NCBI GenBank assembly: GCA_902806595.1
Contig: CADCXC010000037.1
Coordinates: 2,108,001-2,172,000, forward strand
Reading direction: 5' to 3'
Source: Pyrenopolyporus hunteri
Taxonomy: Eukaryota > Ascomycota > Sordariomycetes > Xylariales > Hypoxylaceae
DNA: 64,000 bases
The first letter of the stretch is position 1. Each line of letters opens with the position of its first letter. Below are positions 1 to 11,711 of the stretch, piece by piece. A program made the translations under genes and the position numbers. The notes under the pieces are model-generated. The model saw only the letters and a program-made list of their open reading frames with translations, ran no database searches and was not told where the DNA came from.

Positions 1-3000
1 GATGGGACTCCCGAAAAGGTAGAATTGCTTGGCCTCAAGCCCTCCAATTAAGGCGAGCCCGCTTCGGATTTCGGCTGCTGATAACTGGCCGGGTGCTGCC
101 TTGAATGGAAGGTCAGGATGTGAGACAGGCGTTAGGAAGCCATTCAGCACTCTCGAGAGTTTGCCAATAGTGCCCATGTTAAGCGCTATGATGGGTTTCC
201 CGTGCGCGGCAAACATCCTATCTTTGAACGTGGCAAGCGAGAAATTGTCATCCATTTTCTTCGCAACACCCACTAGCTTAATAATGTCGCCATACTGCAA
301 CGCTCGATTGTACCACTTCTGCCAGCCACCATTCTTCCACGAGAGCTTGCCCTCCGGGTCGTGATGTGACGCGATGATTCGTGTAGAGGCACCTTTAGAC
401 TGGATAATCGTGTCCAGAGTCTCATCCGAAAGTGTCATCTCGAGGTCAACATACTCTACACCCGTACGCGCCGCTACTCGATATAGTGGAAGCAACTCCT
501 CTTCAGATGTGTAATTGAAACGGCCGCCCTGGGACGTGGATCGCACTGTGAATATGATGGGTATTTTCGCCGTAGAGCGCAGGAGCGAAATCTGTTTTCC
601 TACCGATTCCGGTGAAGTATCCTCAAGCAAGTCAACCCGCAGTTCGACCGCGTCTGAGCCAATCGTAACACGTGGGATCACCTCGAGTGCCAACGATACG
701 TTAGGTAAGGTGAGGGATACGAAGAAAGACGGGTGCTTCTTCTTGACGTCCTCGAAATGCGTACCCTTTCCGGTAATGGCTGATACAAATCGAGCGAAGT
801 CGGTAGGGGGCTCTGCGAGACCACCAGGAGGGTCAAGGTAGGGGCTATGGTATTCGTAATTGCTGCATTCTTGGAATAGAGGTTTGCGTCGCTCGTATAC
901 GCCACGTATCTCCTCGGTGTAGGCGGGACGTGTCTTATCCCTTGTAAGGTATTCTACCATCTGTTCAACATCGCGATTGACAAGGAGAACCACGCCACCA
1001 TTGCGATGGTAGGAAACGAGCAACTCTCGGGCTTCGGGCGTCTCAACGATACCGCCGCCACAAGAGAAGACGTGGCCCTGGCCTTGATTCTTCATGACAT
1101 CCTTTAGAAGCTCGAGCTCGTCACTCCTGAAACCCTCCCAACCCCGGCCGCTTTCCTGTATAATCTGGGGGATCGTCATGCCAGCCTGCCGCTCTAATTC
1201 CTCGTCAAGATCAATGAAGGGACGTCCCAGTATCCTGGCCATCCAACGGCCAGTCGTAGTCTTTCCTGCACCTCGCATACCAATGATGAAAATAGACGAT
1301 CCGACTTCTGATTGCTTCGCCTTTTTATGGGATGTAGGCACGACGTCTTCGCCTACTAGACCTACTCGGAATGATTGAGCTAGCACGTCCCACCACCCGG
1401 GCCATGTCTTGCCGGTGCATTCGCGTTCTAGGATAAGGACAGGAGCTGGCGCCGCTACGGATAGCACACTAAAACTCATCGCGACGCGGTGGTCATCGTA
1501 GCAGAAAATGCCTTCATTTGGCTTGGAAAGCTCGGTGAGCTTCTTGCCGGGCACGATAATGCCGTCTTCAAGTTCCCTGCATTGTACGCCGAACTTTGAG
1601 AGCTGCTCCCTCATCGCTGCAATACGATTGCACTCCTTAACACGTTGGTTAGCAATTCCAGTGATACGCGTCTCTCCTGACGCTACTGCTGCGAGAACGG
1701 AAGCCGTCAGGAAGGCATCAGTCATGGGCTCCATGTCAACGTCAATGCCTTTCAAATTGCCCGGGGTCGGCCCCGTAACAGTAGTCGACGTAGCGGTTTG
1801 CTCTACAGTACATCCCATTGGGCGTAGTACGTCGGTTGCGAAACGAGCATCACCTTGTAACGAATTTGCACCAATGTTCGGGATGGTACATGTAGTTCCC
1901 GTGATAGCAGCGACTGCAAGAGGGTATGTCGCCGAACTGGCGTCACTCTCTACGACATATTCCTCTGGGTTCTTGTACACCCCCTGGGGAATGTGGTAAG
2001 TGTGTGGTTCATCTGCGGATTTAGTAACGGTGACCCCAAACGCCTTCATCATGGCGATGGTCATGTCAATATAGAGCTGCGAGATGGGCTTACCGCCCAC
2101 CAAGCGAAGAGTCACAGGCTTCTTTGCGTATGGCGCACACATCAAGAGTGATGAGACATATTGCGATGAGATTGTAGCAGCCAACTCGATGACGCCTCCA
2201 TCAAGCCCGCCAGCTGCGTCGACTTGCACCGGAAGACTATGCTCCTTTCCAAGATATTTGATGCTGACGCCGTTCGATCGTAGAGCATCGACGAGAGGTC
2301 CAATAGGCCTGACCTTCATCCTGGCGTTTCCGGTTAGGACGGTTGAGGTTGCGCTGGAAGGCGAACATAGAGCAACTACTGTCGTCAAGAAACGAGAAGC
2401 GGTGCCTGCATTTCCAAGATAAAGGGGCTCCGAGCTTGCCTCGAGCTTGCCGCCCTTTCCCGTGACCACAAGGACTTCGCCGGCATCCTCCCACGAGTAT
2501 GAGGCACCGTTGAGGCCAGCGATCGCTGATAGCATGTACTCGGTATCATCTGAATGAAGGAGATTCTTGACACGGCAAGTTCCTTGGCCAAGCGCGGCAA
2601 GTACCAGGGCCCGATTAGAGATACTTTTCGATCCAGGAGGAGTCACCTGGACGTTTAGTCCCTCGGGTACCCCAGGTGTAACACGAATAGCAGGAGAAAG
2701 GACAACCCTGATGGCGCTATCGTCGACTACGCTGGCTCGAGGCTCATGGGTTCGACCTACGGCGGAAAGAAGCACAATCTTCTTATTCTTTCCTTCATTC
2801 TTCTTATCTACGGCCATCTTCTCAAGCAGCACATCAACGGGACACTGCTTCCCGGCCGTCAACTTCACAATGCGCTTGTCATGGAGGGAAGTAGGCAAGT
2901 CGTAGCTCGCAATACACTTGACTAACCGAGCAACGGCGCCAGGTCGCAGAACACCAAGGTAGCGGGCCAGTTCGGCCTCCTTGACCATTCCCACGGCGAC

Positions 3001-3885
3001 GGCCTCGCCGTGCAAGACCTGGGGAGTGAGTATAGCCTCGATAGCATGGCCAATGGAGTGGCCGAAATTAAGCAGATTTCGCAGGCCGCCCTCCTTCTCG
3101 TCCTTGGAGACAACTTCAGCCTTAACGCGGGCAGAAGCGAGGACGATGCGCTTCAGTATGGCGCGAATCGGAAGTAGTCTATCGCTAGGGTCGGCTGTCT
3201 TGGACCGGATAGTACTCAGTATCAAAGCGGCGTTTTGTTCTAGGGCTGTGAACTCGGACTCGTCCCAAATAGCGGCAGTCTTGATCACTTCGGCCATGCC
3301 GTTAATAAACTCGCGCACCGGGAGCGTTTCGAGAAATGCGAGATCTATGAAGATACGACGGGGTTGCCAAAAGGAACCGATGAGGTTCTTGCCCATGGGA
3401 GTATCGATGGCGGTTTTGCCGCCGATAGACGAGTCCACCATGGAAAGCAAGGTGGTAGGAACCTGAACAAAGCGGACGCCGCGCATAAAGGTAGCAGCAA
3501 CGTAACCGATCATATCACCAATAACACCACCACCGAGAGCAATGATCACGGTGTCTCTTGTACATTTTTGGGCCAACATCCAGTCCTCTATCTCGGCTTT
3601 GGTCTCGCGGCTCTTAGATGTCTCGCCGGGAGGGATGGTATAGGTGAGAAGTCGAGCCTGTAGACCCCGGCGCTCGACGGCCTTGTTGAAAATGGCCACA
3701 AAGGGAGGGACATAGCGGTCGTGGAGATTTGTGTCGGTGATGAGGATGTAGGTGGACGACTTGATATTGTCGAGGAGATCTTCAGAGACGAAGGTTCGCC
3801 AGATGCCGTGATCGACAATGATAGAGTCGGATCCAAGAATGGAGATGCGGGTCGGACCCGGGGTACTGTTGGCCTGATCAGTCAT
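1..3885 (-). CDS. ARO1: Pentafunctional AROM protein (shikimate pathway), 3' end outside window
   Basis: This gene encodes the cytosolic five-domain enzyme that takes DAHP to EPSP, lacking only the first and last steps of the shikimate route. One uninterrupted frame of 1295 codons runs from the ATG (protein start MTDQANSTPG) to the window edge. In order it shows dehydroquinate synthase (about 1-385; GGGVIGD, GHSIGHAIE and LHGEAVAVGM), EPSP synthase (about 395-850; LGNAGTASRFLT near 490 and VRPIGPLVD), shikimate kinase (P-loop GMRGAGKTT at about 869) and type I dehydroquinase (His pair in IIASHH, Schiff-base Lys expected in YGDIIKLV). The sequence stops at YLFGSPI, exactly where shikimate dehydrogenase normally begins, so only that last domain of about 290 residues is missing. 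No intron is seen, whereas some ascomycete homologues have one. Identification is very secure. Confidence 0.98.
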   Translation of the reverse strand, partial: MTDQANSTPGPTRISILGSDSIIVDHGIWRTFVSEDLLDNIKSSTYILITDTNLHDRYVPPFVAIFNKAVERRGLQARLLTYTIPPGETSKSRETKAEIEDWMLAQKCTRDTVIIALGGGVIGDMIGYVAATFMRGVRFVQVPTTLLSMVDSSIGGKTAIDTPMGKNLIGSFWQPRRIFIDLAFLETLPVREFINGMAEVIKTAAIWDESEFTALEQNAALILSTIRSKTADPSDRLLPIRAILKRIVLASARVKAEVVSKDEKEGGLRNLLNFGHSIGHAIEAILTPQVLHGEAVAVGMVKEAELARYLGVLRPGAVARLVKCIASYDLPTSLHDKRIVKLTAGKQCPVDVLLEKMAVDKKNEGKNKKIVLLSAVGRTHEPRASVVDDSAIRVVLSPAIRVTPGVPEGLNVQVTPPGSKSISNRALVLAALGQGTCRVKNLLHSDDTEYMLSAIAGLNGASYSWEDAGEVLVVTGKGGKLEASSEPLYLGNAGTASRFLTTVVALCSPSSATSTVLTGNARMKVRPIGPLVDALRSNGVSIKYLGKEHSLPVQVDAAGGLDGGVIELAATISSQYVSSLLMCAPYAKKPVTLRLVGGKPISQLYIDMTIAMMKAFGVTVTKSADEPHTYHIPQGVYKNPEEYVVESDASSATYPLAVAAITGTTCTIPNIGANSLQGDARFATDVLRPMGCTVEQTATSTTVTGPTPGNLKGIDVDMEPMTDAFLTASVLAAVASGETRITGIANQRVKECNRIAAMREQLSKFGVQCRELEDGIIVPGKKLTELSKPNEGIFCYDDHRVAMSFSVLSVAAPAPVLILERECTGKTWPGWWDVLAQSFRVGLVGEDVVPTSHKKAKQSEVGSSIFIIGMRGAGKTTTGRWMARILGRPFIDLDEELERQAGMTIPQIIQESGRGWEGFRSDELELLKDVMKNQGQGHVFSCGGGIVETPEARELLVSYHRNGGVVLLVNRDVEQMVEYLTRDKTRPAYTEEIRGVYERRKPLFQECSNYEYHSPYLDPPGGLAEPPTDFARFVSAITGKGTHFEDVKKKHPSFFVSLTLPNVSLALEVIPRVTIGSDAVELRVDLLEDTSPESVGKQISLLRSTAKIPIIFTVRSTSQGGRFNYTSEEELLPLYRVAARTGVEYVDLEMTLSDETLDTIIQSKGASTRIIASHHDPEGKLSWKNGGWQKWYNRALQYGDIIKLVGVAKKMDDNFSLATFKDRMFAAHGKPIIALNMGTIGKLSRVLNGFLTPVSHPDLPFKAAPGQLSAAEIRSGLALIGGLEAKQFYLFGSPI

Positions 3886-5865
3886 CGTGCTGCTATGATA
3901 CTAAATACGGATTGGTGTAGTTCGGCTCAAGATAGCGTCCGCGACTCTCCCGGCGAAGGCAAAAGATCCGATACGTCGCGCCAAATGTAAGCTTGAAAGA
4001 GAGGCTTATAAAACAAGTAGGTTACATATAGCTACAAAAAATTGAGCCAGTGAATAGATCTCGAGTGTATTCTAGCAAGGCTTGAGCATCTGCTCTGCGA
4101 AAATTCACCCGATGACAGGTGAGCTTTTCCTTTCCCTCAGCTTTACTGAAGGCATCGAGGGATTAATTGGCGCCTAGTCAGGTGCTTGTCTGCGGCTGAA
4201 CAATGAAGTCTGCGGTGGGATGAGTCGACGCTTTGAACTAGGGTCCGAAGCGGTCGCTCACGTCTAAAAAAAATTTGGTGTGTTCCTTCAGGATCTTTGT
4301 GGTTAATAGGCAATTGGCCAATGAGAATTCAGATAGAAGTCCTAAAAGGCTTACATAGTACCCTACGGCACTCGTACCAAAGGTAGTGAGGTACCTAGGG
4401 ACTCCGATGCGCGGGGCATCGCCCGCGTAGAGGGGCTAGAGAGCTTGATAAATGCATGGACGCGTTTGGTCGATAGGAAACTAAAATTTTCGAAATAAGC
4501 CCTACCTACCCTACCGTACGTACCCACTTAGGTAGTGTGGGTGTCTACTTGCTATACGGGACGTGCGCATACCTTATACGATAAGGTATCGAGGTATATT
4601 CTTGGCTGAACGTTCATGGCAATTGAGGTTATAATCAGGGGTTTCTTAAAAGTGACGATATATCCAAGGCTAGTACCTAGTTGTCCGTATAAGGTACCTA
4701 ACTTGACGATGTGGGATGGCTGATCGACTGGTCCAGATACTCGTCTGTCTCACGTAATATTTAAAACGCTCAAAAGTCTGACAAATTTCAGGAGACTCAG
4801 ACTCGGCGATGCGAGTTTTAGAACTGAGCAAGCGAGATATCTCCATTGTAACCACCCTCCAACCTCTTGGATTTAATGTATTTAATTCCGGATTTTGTAA
4901 AATGGGTCGGGGACACCGCTCATAGTCGGTGATAACTAGACCGACTCGTTACGTACTACCTTGCGCGCTGATTGAAGCATAGAGGTATCCGATTTTTCCA
5001 AACAAATCCCGAGTGCCCCCCGTTTGCGTTGGACGACTTCTATCTAACCGGACCAACCGTGCAACCAGATGCTTATCTCATATCTAGAAAATCGCATTGA
5101 TGCATGTTCGCGCTTTTCTTTTTTCTTCTCACTTCTTTTCCTTTTTCTTTCCCTCCACGTACATTTTCTAAAAATATCAAATGCTTATGCATACTGCCTC
5201 AGCCCATACCATACGATAACGACAGAATTGGATATTACCTCTATGACATCACATAACAGAGATTGTTCAGGGACCTAACTATTAGGTAAATAGCTCCTTA
5301 ACATCCATGGCAGGCACATTAATAATAATGATATATGTGCTTAGGAGTTAAATGCTTTTAACCCTATCCCCTAGTGTGCTTCGTGGACCCGAGGGTAGTT
5401 GCCGGGGCAATCTTTTCGCCTAGATTGGCAAGTCCGCGCAACCCATGGAACCCGCGACTTTTCGCCGCCTGGGCTCTTTTTTGCGTGCTTTCCCATATTA
5501 GTGAAATTCTCTCCAGAGGTGTTGGGAGTGGGTCTGTCAAATGACTAAAAGGAACCCAGAAGGTGCGACGATGGGACGTCGCGGGCAATCGGCATTATCT
5601 CTTGTTATAATAGAACCCTTCGACCTCAATTCTAGCCCCCTACATCTTGGCTTGGGTTCCTTGGGCTTTTCCTTCGTGTCGTGTACGATAGGTGTTTCTC
5701 CTTTTTAGCGGCCTAGCAGGGTATTAATTAAACTGCTTTAATAAAGAGGTCGACAGATCGTGGTCATTATCCATCATTATTTCTCGACTGATCCGATCCG
5801 ATCCCAATATATTCGTGCCACCAAGACACGCCCCGCCGCCACCGGCTCGTCCCGTAGATAGGCTT
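3886..5865. promoter_or_regulatory. Divergent intergenic region between AROM and the MFS transporter
   Basis: No protein-coding frame with a convincing start was found here. The stretch must hold the 5' leaders and promoters of the two divergently transcribed neighbours. Near 5105-5160 there is a strongly pyrimidine-rich tract (C/T runs), of the kind common in fungal promoters or leaders, and a GGTACCTAGG repeat unit lies near 4390. Short frames present lack homology or codon bias that I can recognise. Confidence 0.4.
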
Positions 5866-8054
5866 ATGAATAGGACGGCTTCCGGTATGGCTATCGATAC
5901 GGATAAGCCTCCCGTCGACCCGGAGAAGTTTGACGCCGAGTCTAGACCGGACACCGACCGGGAAAGTACACGGGAGTCCACTCACGAGTCTATCTCGTCG
6001 CGCATACGCACATCTATTAACCGCATACGATCAAATAACGGGCACGGATGCGCCGACTTAGAAGAGGGCGATACTAGCGATGGCACCTTCGCGTCCCCTG
6101 AAGCTCAAATTGAAAAGGACCCGTTCGAGGTGTCTTGGGACGGCGATGATGATCCGTTAAACCCTCGGAGCATGAGTATATTCCGCAAATGGCTCATCGT
6201 GATCACTGTCGGTCTGGGAAGTCTCTGCGTGTAAGTACAGTCATGAGTTTAACGCATTTCGTATTCCATTACTGCATGGGCAAGTCCGCCCAAGTCTTGA
6301 GGAAATTTGTTAACGACATATCGACGCGTCTAGAACCTGCACGAGTTCCATCTATGCATCGACGTATGGCCAGATGAATCCCGAGTTCCATGTATCGAGT
6401 ATTGTCGGCACGCTCGGCTTATCGCTTTTTGTTCTTGGCAGTATGTTCCTCAATGGCACTCTTAAGAAAGTTGCTCTTATTAACCCCTGGATTTAGTCGC
6501 ACTTGGTCCTCTTCTCATGAGCCCGCTAAGTGAATTTGTTGGAAGGCGGCCGATTTACCTCATATCCTGGGCTATGTTTCTGATATGGCTGATACCAAGT
6601 GCTGTTGCTCATAACATCGCGACCATGTTGGTGGTATGTCTATTCACATCTAGCCAGAGACTTCAAGTAGTCTTACTAGTATAGAAATGAAGGAGGCTGA
6701 CAATAGTCATAGGCACGATTCATTGATGGTTTCGCTGGAAGTTCATTTCTTAGTGTGGCCGGCGGCACCGTTAGCGATATCTTCAGGCGAGATCAGATTC
6801 AAGCACCAATGGTTATAATATCATTGAGCCCCTTCATTGGTGAGTAACCGTTAGTGTACGCTGTTTCTTGACATTGAGTTAACGAATTGTAGGTCCTAGT
6901 TTGGGCCCCCTGCTCGGCGGATTCATCAATTACTATACGAACTGGAGGTGGACGTATTACGTACGTATTTTCACTTGCATCCCGTCAAGGCTTACGTCGC
7001 TAACCGTTGATTTCGATAGGTGATGATCATCTGGAGTTTCACCTTGTTCGTTATGATCATTCTATGCGCGCCGGAGACATATCGTACGTTGCCCCTACGG
7101 CTGGCATCACTTACAGTTTACATGCTGACTAACGGCTTAGATCCCATTAGGCTTCGCGAGAAAGCCAGAACGCTGAGGAAAGAGACGGGCGATGAGCGCT
7201 GGATGTCGCCTATGGAGAAATCGACGAAATCCGTTGCGGCAGCCATTGGATATGCTCTCTTGCGGCCGTTCCAATTACTCATATTTGAGCCAATGTGTCT
7301 AATGCTTTGCCTCTTTTCTGCCATTTTGCTCGGCGTGCTATACCTATTCTTTGGGGCATTCCCGTTGGTTTTCGGTGATAACTACGGTTTCAACAATTGG
7401 CAGACCGGCCTAAGCTTCCTCGGTATCTTCGTTGGGATGCTTGTCGCCGCTGCGACGGACCCTATATGGCGCCGCATACATTACCGACTTTTGGAACGAA
7501 ACAACGGTGTCCCGGAACCCGAATTCCGATTACCATCAGCAATAGCAGGCGCTATCGTCGTCCCTATTGGACTTTTCATATTTGCCTGGACTACTTACCC
7601 TTGGCTTCACTGGATCGGGCCTATTGTTGGGTCGGCCATATTCGGCGCTGGTACGCTCCTGGTGTTCACCGGCATATTCACCTTCTTAGGTAAGTTGGGA
7701 TATTATAGAAAATGAAACAAATGGGCTATACATTTTGAATGTGCTAACGGATCATCTTAGTGGACGCGTATCCGCACTACGCCGCTTCGGCCCTCGCTGC
7801 CAATAGCTTCGCCAGGTGCACTTTTGCGGGTAAGTTTACAACTCAAATACGGGCATCGCTTGCAAGCTCATATCAGCTAACTTATATTCTTAACAGCCGC
7901 TTTTCCCCTGTTCGGCATACAAATGTATAACAAACTTGGTTACCAATGGGGATCAAGTTTGTTAGCATTTCTTACAGTGGTAATGATGCCTTTCCCATAC
8001 ATATTTTTTAGGTATGGCAAGCAAATTCGGAGGAAGAGTAGATTTGCCAACTAG
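5866..8054 (+). CDS. Major facilitator superfamily multidrug transporter (DHA1/FLR1-like)
   Basis: This is a plasma-membrane proton antiporter of the 12-helix DHA1 type; family members export drugs, fungicides or polyamines. Nine exons are joined by eight introns (6231-6333, 6441-6496, 6634-6712, 6840-6892, 6961-7019, 7084-7140, 7690-7760, 7830-7896). All have GT-AG ends and keep the frame, giving 547 residues. An acidic N-terminal tail of about 120 residues ends in the family signature DPLNPRSMS before helix 1. SPLSEFVGRRPIY is motif A, GPSLGPLLGGFI matches the drug-antiporter motif C, and APETYHPIRLREKARTLRKETGDERW is the typical central loop. DAYPHYAASALAANSFAR is a signature near the C terminus. 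The first ATG of the open frame was chosen; an in-frame GTG further upstream is not a plausible eukaryotic start. The substrate cannot be told from sequence. Confidence 0.93.
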
Positions 8055-9598
8055 GGACCGATCTGCTTGGCCTCATAGTGAGTTATGATGCAAGACATAT
8101 TATAATCCATGGCGTACCGAATGTCCAATGCCTTCCCCGAGCATCTGGTTTGGAGGGGCATAGCGGTGTAGACATGGTCTTATAATCAGGTCAGTGTTGG
8201 AGGTTGTTCTATTTATTGCTATGTTTTCCCTATATTGGGCATGATATAGACAGGGAAGAATGTTTCTTTTTCATGTATATAATTACGTAGTCTTAGGCAC
8301 CGGGATGATGAGATATGGAGAGATACGTAATAACCTAGAACGAGAGATGGACAACAAAATATACAAATGGACCCGGGTAGGGTGCATCTACATACTCATT
8401 ACCTTGACATGCATATAATATTCTATGTTTCGACGTGTTCTTACAAGATGGGCTCACCAATGAGGTGGTCCTCGAAGGCAAAGGTTTATTTAGGCAAATT
8501 AGCGTATTGTTCGCTTGAATCTAGGAGACAACCCATATAGGACAATGCGGCTCGCAGAAAGAGGATTTCTATCGAATACGGACTACTCGCCTCAGGACTG
8601 CAATATCATGACTTTAGCACGGTTCTTATATGGGATGGACTGTAGCCACCGAATTAAGGGGTTGAAGAAGTCAATACGCGGGGCTTTTAGGAAAGGAAGG
8701 GGCGGGACGCGATACTTGACATATGGCTCTGCACACGTTACTACGAAGCACGCTCCTTCCTTAAACCTCAACTTGGCTATTATCGGGGTAGTCGCGACCG
8801 AGCTGGTTCGAGTAGCGCCCGGGTTCCCTGACACCAATTCGGGAAACCAACCGTACTCTCCCTTCTGACCTAAGGGTCTTTGGTCAATGAGGACTTGTAT
8901 CACTATGATAACTTGACTGGTGATTTGAAATATTAGATTATGATTAAGTAGGTCTGTGATGATAATGATAAAATATTTGACAAAGGGAACTAAGTAGCAT
9001 GTAGAGGCTGTTATATATACATAATTTCTTGGTCGGATATTAGGCTGTCGACTAGCAGCATGTGACAAGACTGAGCCGAAGATGGGCAGCCGCTTGAGGA
9101 CATCCCTTGTCACACAGTGTCTTTGGCGAGGGTTGAGTTCGTGGGATGAACGAAGTGTAGACGAGGCTCAGTTGTAGAACACCTCGCAATGGGAACTAGC
9201 ACCTAATGGTTTGCTGGGAGTTGCTCTGTTTGACTGGTGATAATAACCTCGTGCTGATAGCGCCCGCCTTACGCACGGTCGTTCGGACGATAGTCGGCTC
9301 GTTCAACTGCTGAAATCGGTCTAGGCCCAGTCAACCTTAGATTTCAAGTAATAGCTTTCGTCTCGTCTCGTCCGATTCGCTTGAGCAAAACTAGCTCTTG
9401 TCAAACTTCGATCCCGAGGCACCCACGGCTCTTGCCTGTCGTTTTCTATCCCAAGGCAAAAAAAAAAAAAAACCTGGGACTTTAATTCTTCGATGCGTTG
9501 ACACATATTCCTCCATTATATTTCTTAACATCAACTTTCGCCCTCATATTTATTGAAAGGCCACGTTCTTTAGGAAGGTTTCCAATCCTAATAACGCC
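8055..9598. other. Intergenic stretch, no supported gene
   Basis: It holds the 3' flank of the MFS transporter and the 5' flank of the next gene. Two opposing open frames overlap at about 8515-9113, but neither starts with ATG and neither resembles a family I know. A 14-15 nt poly-A run sits near 9460, shortly before the downstream gene. Confidence 0.3.
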
Positions 9599-10427
9599 AT
9601 GCCCGCCCCGAACTCTCAGCATCCGCAGCCCGACGACGCGTCTAGCCGATGGATTCCTCCGGAGCCTCCCTTCCCTCTTTCTCAACAGAGCGTTTTGCTG
9701 CCGATCTCGTGCCTCTGCGGTGAGGTTCGTGCACACTCGACTAAAGGATGCCGCCGGGAAATGAGTGCTGATCACGTATTTTCGCAGATCCAAGGTTACG
9801 TCAGTGGCCGTACCCCGGTCCGTGTAAGTTTACCTCATCAGAGCTCCGTGCCTCCTTGGAGATCCCGGAACTGATCAGGAACTAGCGCATCTGCCATTGC
9901 CGAGTGTGTAAGAAGGTTACTGGCGGCACCCATGGCGACTACTTAGTAGTCGAAGGCAAGAACTTGCTTGTCCATGAGAATGAGAAGGGTAAGTTCTCCG
10001 CATCCTTGCTGACCCTTAACCAACACCTATTCCTATGGCCGGGCGTAATGAAAAAGTATCCATACTCATCGCTGCTTTAGATCCTGATTTTCGGATATTC
10101 GTACACTTCTCGGCGGAGTCGGCGACAGTCCCCATAGAGGTCTTCCGCTGCGCCAAGTGCTGCACCCCTATGTTCTTGAGACGTGGATCTGAGGAATCCG
10201 AGACGATTCTCGTCTTCGTCGGCTGTCTGGTCGATCACCGGTGGTTGGACGCCCATCCGCCCGTCATCGCGTCCCACTCGGGGGACAAATGCATCTCGTT
10301 GTCGCTCCCGGCCGAATCCCCGGCCCCACTGTCAAATCCAAAACCCGACAACAACGATTTGACCTTATCGAAGTCGATAATTGCGTCGGTGGAAAACCTT
10401 CTGGCTGATAATGACATGTATATATAG
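9599..10427 (+). CDS. Mss4-like / GFA-domain zinc protein
   Basis: This is a small zinc-binding protein of the GFA (glutathione-dependent formaldehyde-activating enzyme) / Mss4-like fold, common and mostly uncharacterised in fungi. Exons end at 9823, run 9886-9988, then 10081 to the stop, with introns 9824-9885 and 9989-10080 in frame (224 residues). The expected metal ligands are visible: CLCGE (CxC), ICHCRVC (CxxC) and CAKCCTPMF (CxxC). The spacing between the first two sites is about 20 residues too long for the family. A further in-frame intron of 63 nt (9725-9787, GTTCGT to CGCAG) would restore normal spacing and give 203 residues. That is an inference, because its donor is weak. A low-complexity acidic or serine tail of about 60 residues follows the domain. 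The gene converges on the Atg37-like gene with 165 nt between stop codons. Confidence 0.8.
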
Positions 10428-10592
10428 TGTTGTTCTCTTCGCAATCTCTTGCGCCTTTCGTATCGGCAAGACAGGTTTCGGCTCGGTTGGGTCGTGATCG
10501 CAACCGGAGAGAGGAGAAATATAGTACGTGATAGCAATACGAATCGGCATCGTAGGCTGGGTTCATAATGCGTAACACGCTGCAACTCAGGA

Positions 10593-11711
10593 TCACCTCG
10601 ACGGTAGTATCTTTCTGGCGTATTCGCGTCCCAACTTTAACACCGCCCTCACGTGGTCTTCGAGCCTCCTGTCTTTTCGCCTCCGCATCCAAAGTAGTAC
10701 GAAGCCCAGGATCGCCAAGTCTATAGCCAGATGCTTCGAGATGATCCACAGCATCCAGCCAGCCCATGCCTTAAGACTCTTCTCCTTCTTAGATCTCCAC
10801 TCGCGACCGGCCGTAATTTGTTCTCGCAGAGCGGCGACCTCGGCCGATAATCGCACCACAGCACGTTCCACTTTACGCGACCACCTATCCCCTTTCTTTA
10901 CATATTCCCCTTCGTCGTCGTCGCTCTGCCTCTCGCGGTACTCCTGTTCCGCGGCGTCGTCTTCGCTCATAGGGCTGAGTATCTTCATGGGACCTTCCGT
11001 CCCACTCAACGGTTCTTGGAAACGTCGGGGTTCGGCGAAGGTGGCTTCTTTGGGCGATGAATGTGACGATGAGGGGCTATTGTTTTTAATCTGATCCCAG
11101 ACGAATTCAAGTTCTGCGACAAGGGCTTTCCCATCTCTATGGAAACGTCGCATATTAGCTCACTATCCATTGGCTACTGCTATTGTCGCGATCGACAGTT
11201 TACGCGCCTAGACTATAAGCTATCGCGCCGGCGGCGCGGGGCCTAGGTCGGGAGAAAAAACTTACGGAGTGTTGGCGTAGCGATGCATGGTATCTATCAG
11301 CGCCTCGATGTACCGCCTCTTAGCTTCGGTTCGGCTGAGGCCGTTCTGGGCGTTCCATGCGTCCCATTTGTCGCGTTCGCGCTGCAGCTCGGCAGAATCG
11401 ACACCTGGCCGTGGCTCGGGCCGCTCCATTACACCGTCTACGTCGCCCTCCATTGCCTGCTTATACAGTCCATATAGCCGGAGCCGATCGCTCGGCGGAG
11501 GCCGCGACGCGCCCGTCTTGGGTATTTTTTTGACCGTGTTCAGGGCGTGTACGAACACGCGGTCTAGATCGGGTGCGGGCTCCATTAGCTCTGGAATGAT
11601 TGACTGGGAATTCGAAAACAAGGTAGAGAGAGGAATGGGGCGGTTCTTTGGATTGGCTGATTGGCCCGACGGGCCTGGATTCTTAAGGGACATACCAACT
11701 GAGTCGGCCAT
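10593..11711 (-). CDS. ATG37: Acyl-CoA-binding peroxisomal membrane protein (Atg37/ACBD5-like)
   Basis: The N-terminal acyl-CoA-binding domain (about residues 28-125) contains LDRVFVHALNTVKKIP, RLRLYGLYKQA and KWDAWNAQNGLSRTEAKRRYIEAL, the conserved ligand-binding helices. An acidic, Ser-rich linker and a predicted coiled coil (RKVERAVVRLSAEVAALREQ) follow. A single transmembrane segment (HLAIDLAILGFVLLW) near the C terminus is followed by a basic tail. This layout is that of ACBD5 and fungal Atg37, tail-anchored peroxisomal proteins needed for selective autophagy of peroxisomes and for supplying very-long-chain acyl-CoA. Two exons (11266-11711 and 10593-11136) are joined across an intron at 11137-11265, in frame, giving 329 residues. 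The splice was chosen because it reads TPDGKALVAELEFVWDQIK, as in homologues; the downstream in-frame ATG lies inside the intron. The Atg37 assignment rests on architecture. Confidence 0.87.

Noticed and set aside
7084..7140. Continuation of the MFS frame through this interval
   Set aside because: It would insert 19 residues into the conserved APETYHPIRLREKARKL loop; GT-AG ends and the restored motif show it is an in-frame intron.
8515..9113. Overlapping open frames on both strands (117 and 173 codons)
   Set aside because: Neither begins with ATG, neither shows a domain or codon bias like the real genes nearby, and the minus-strand frame contains an unlikely Ile-rich run.
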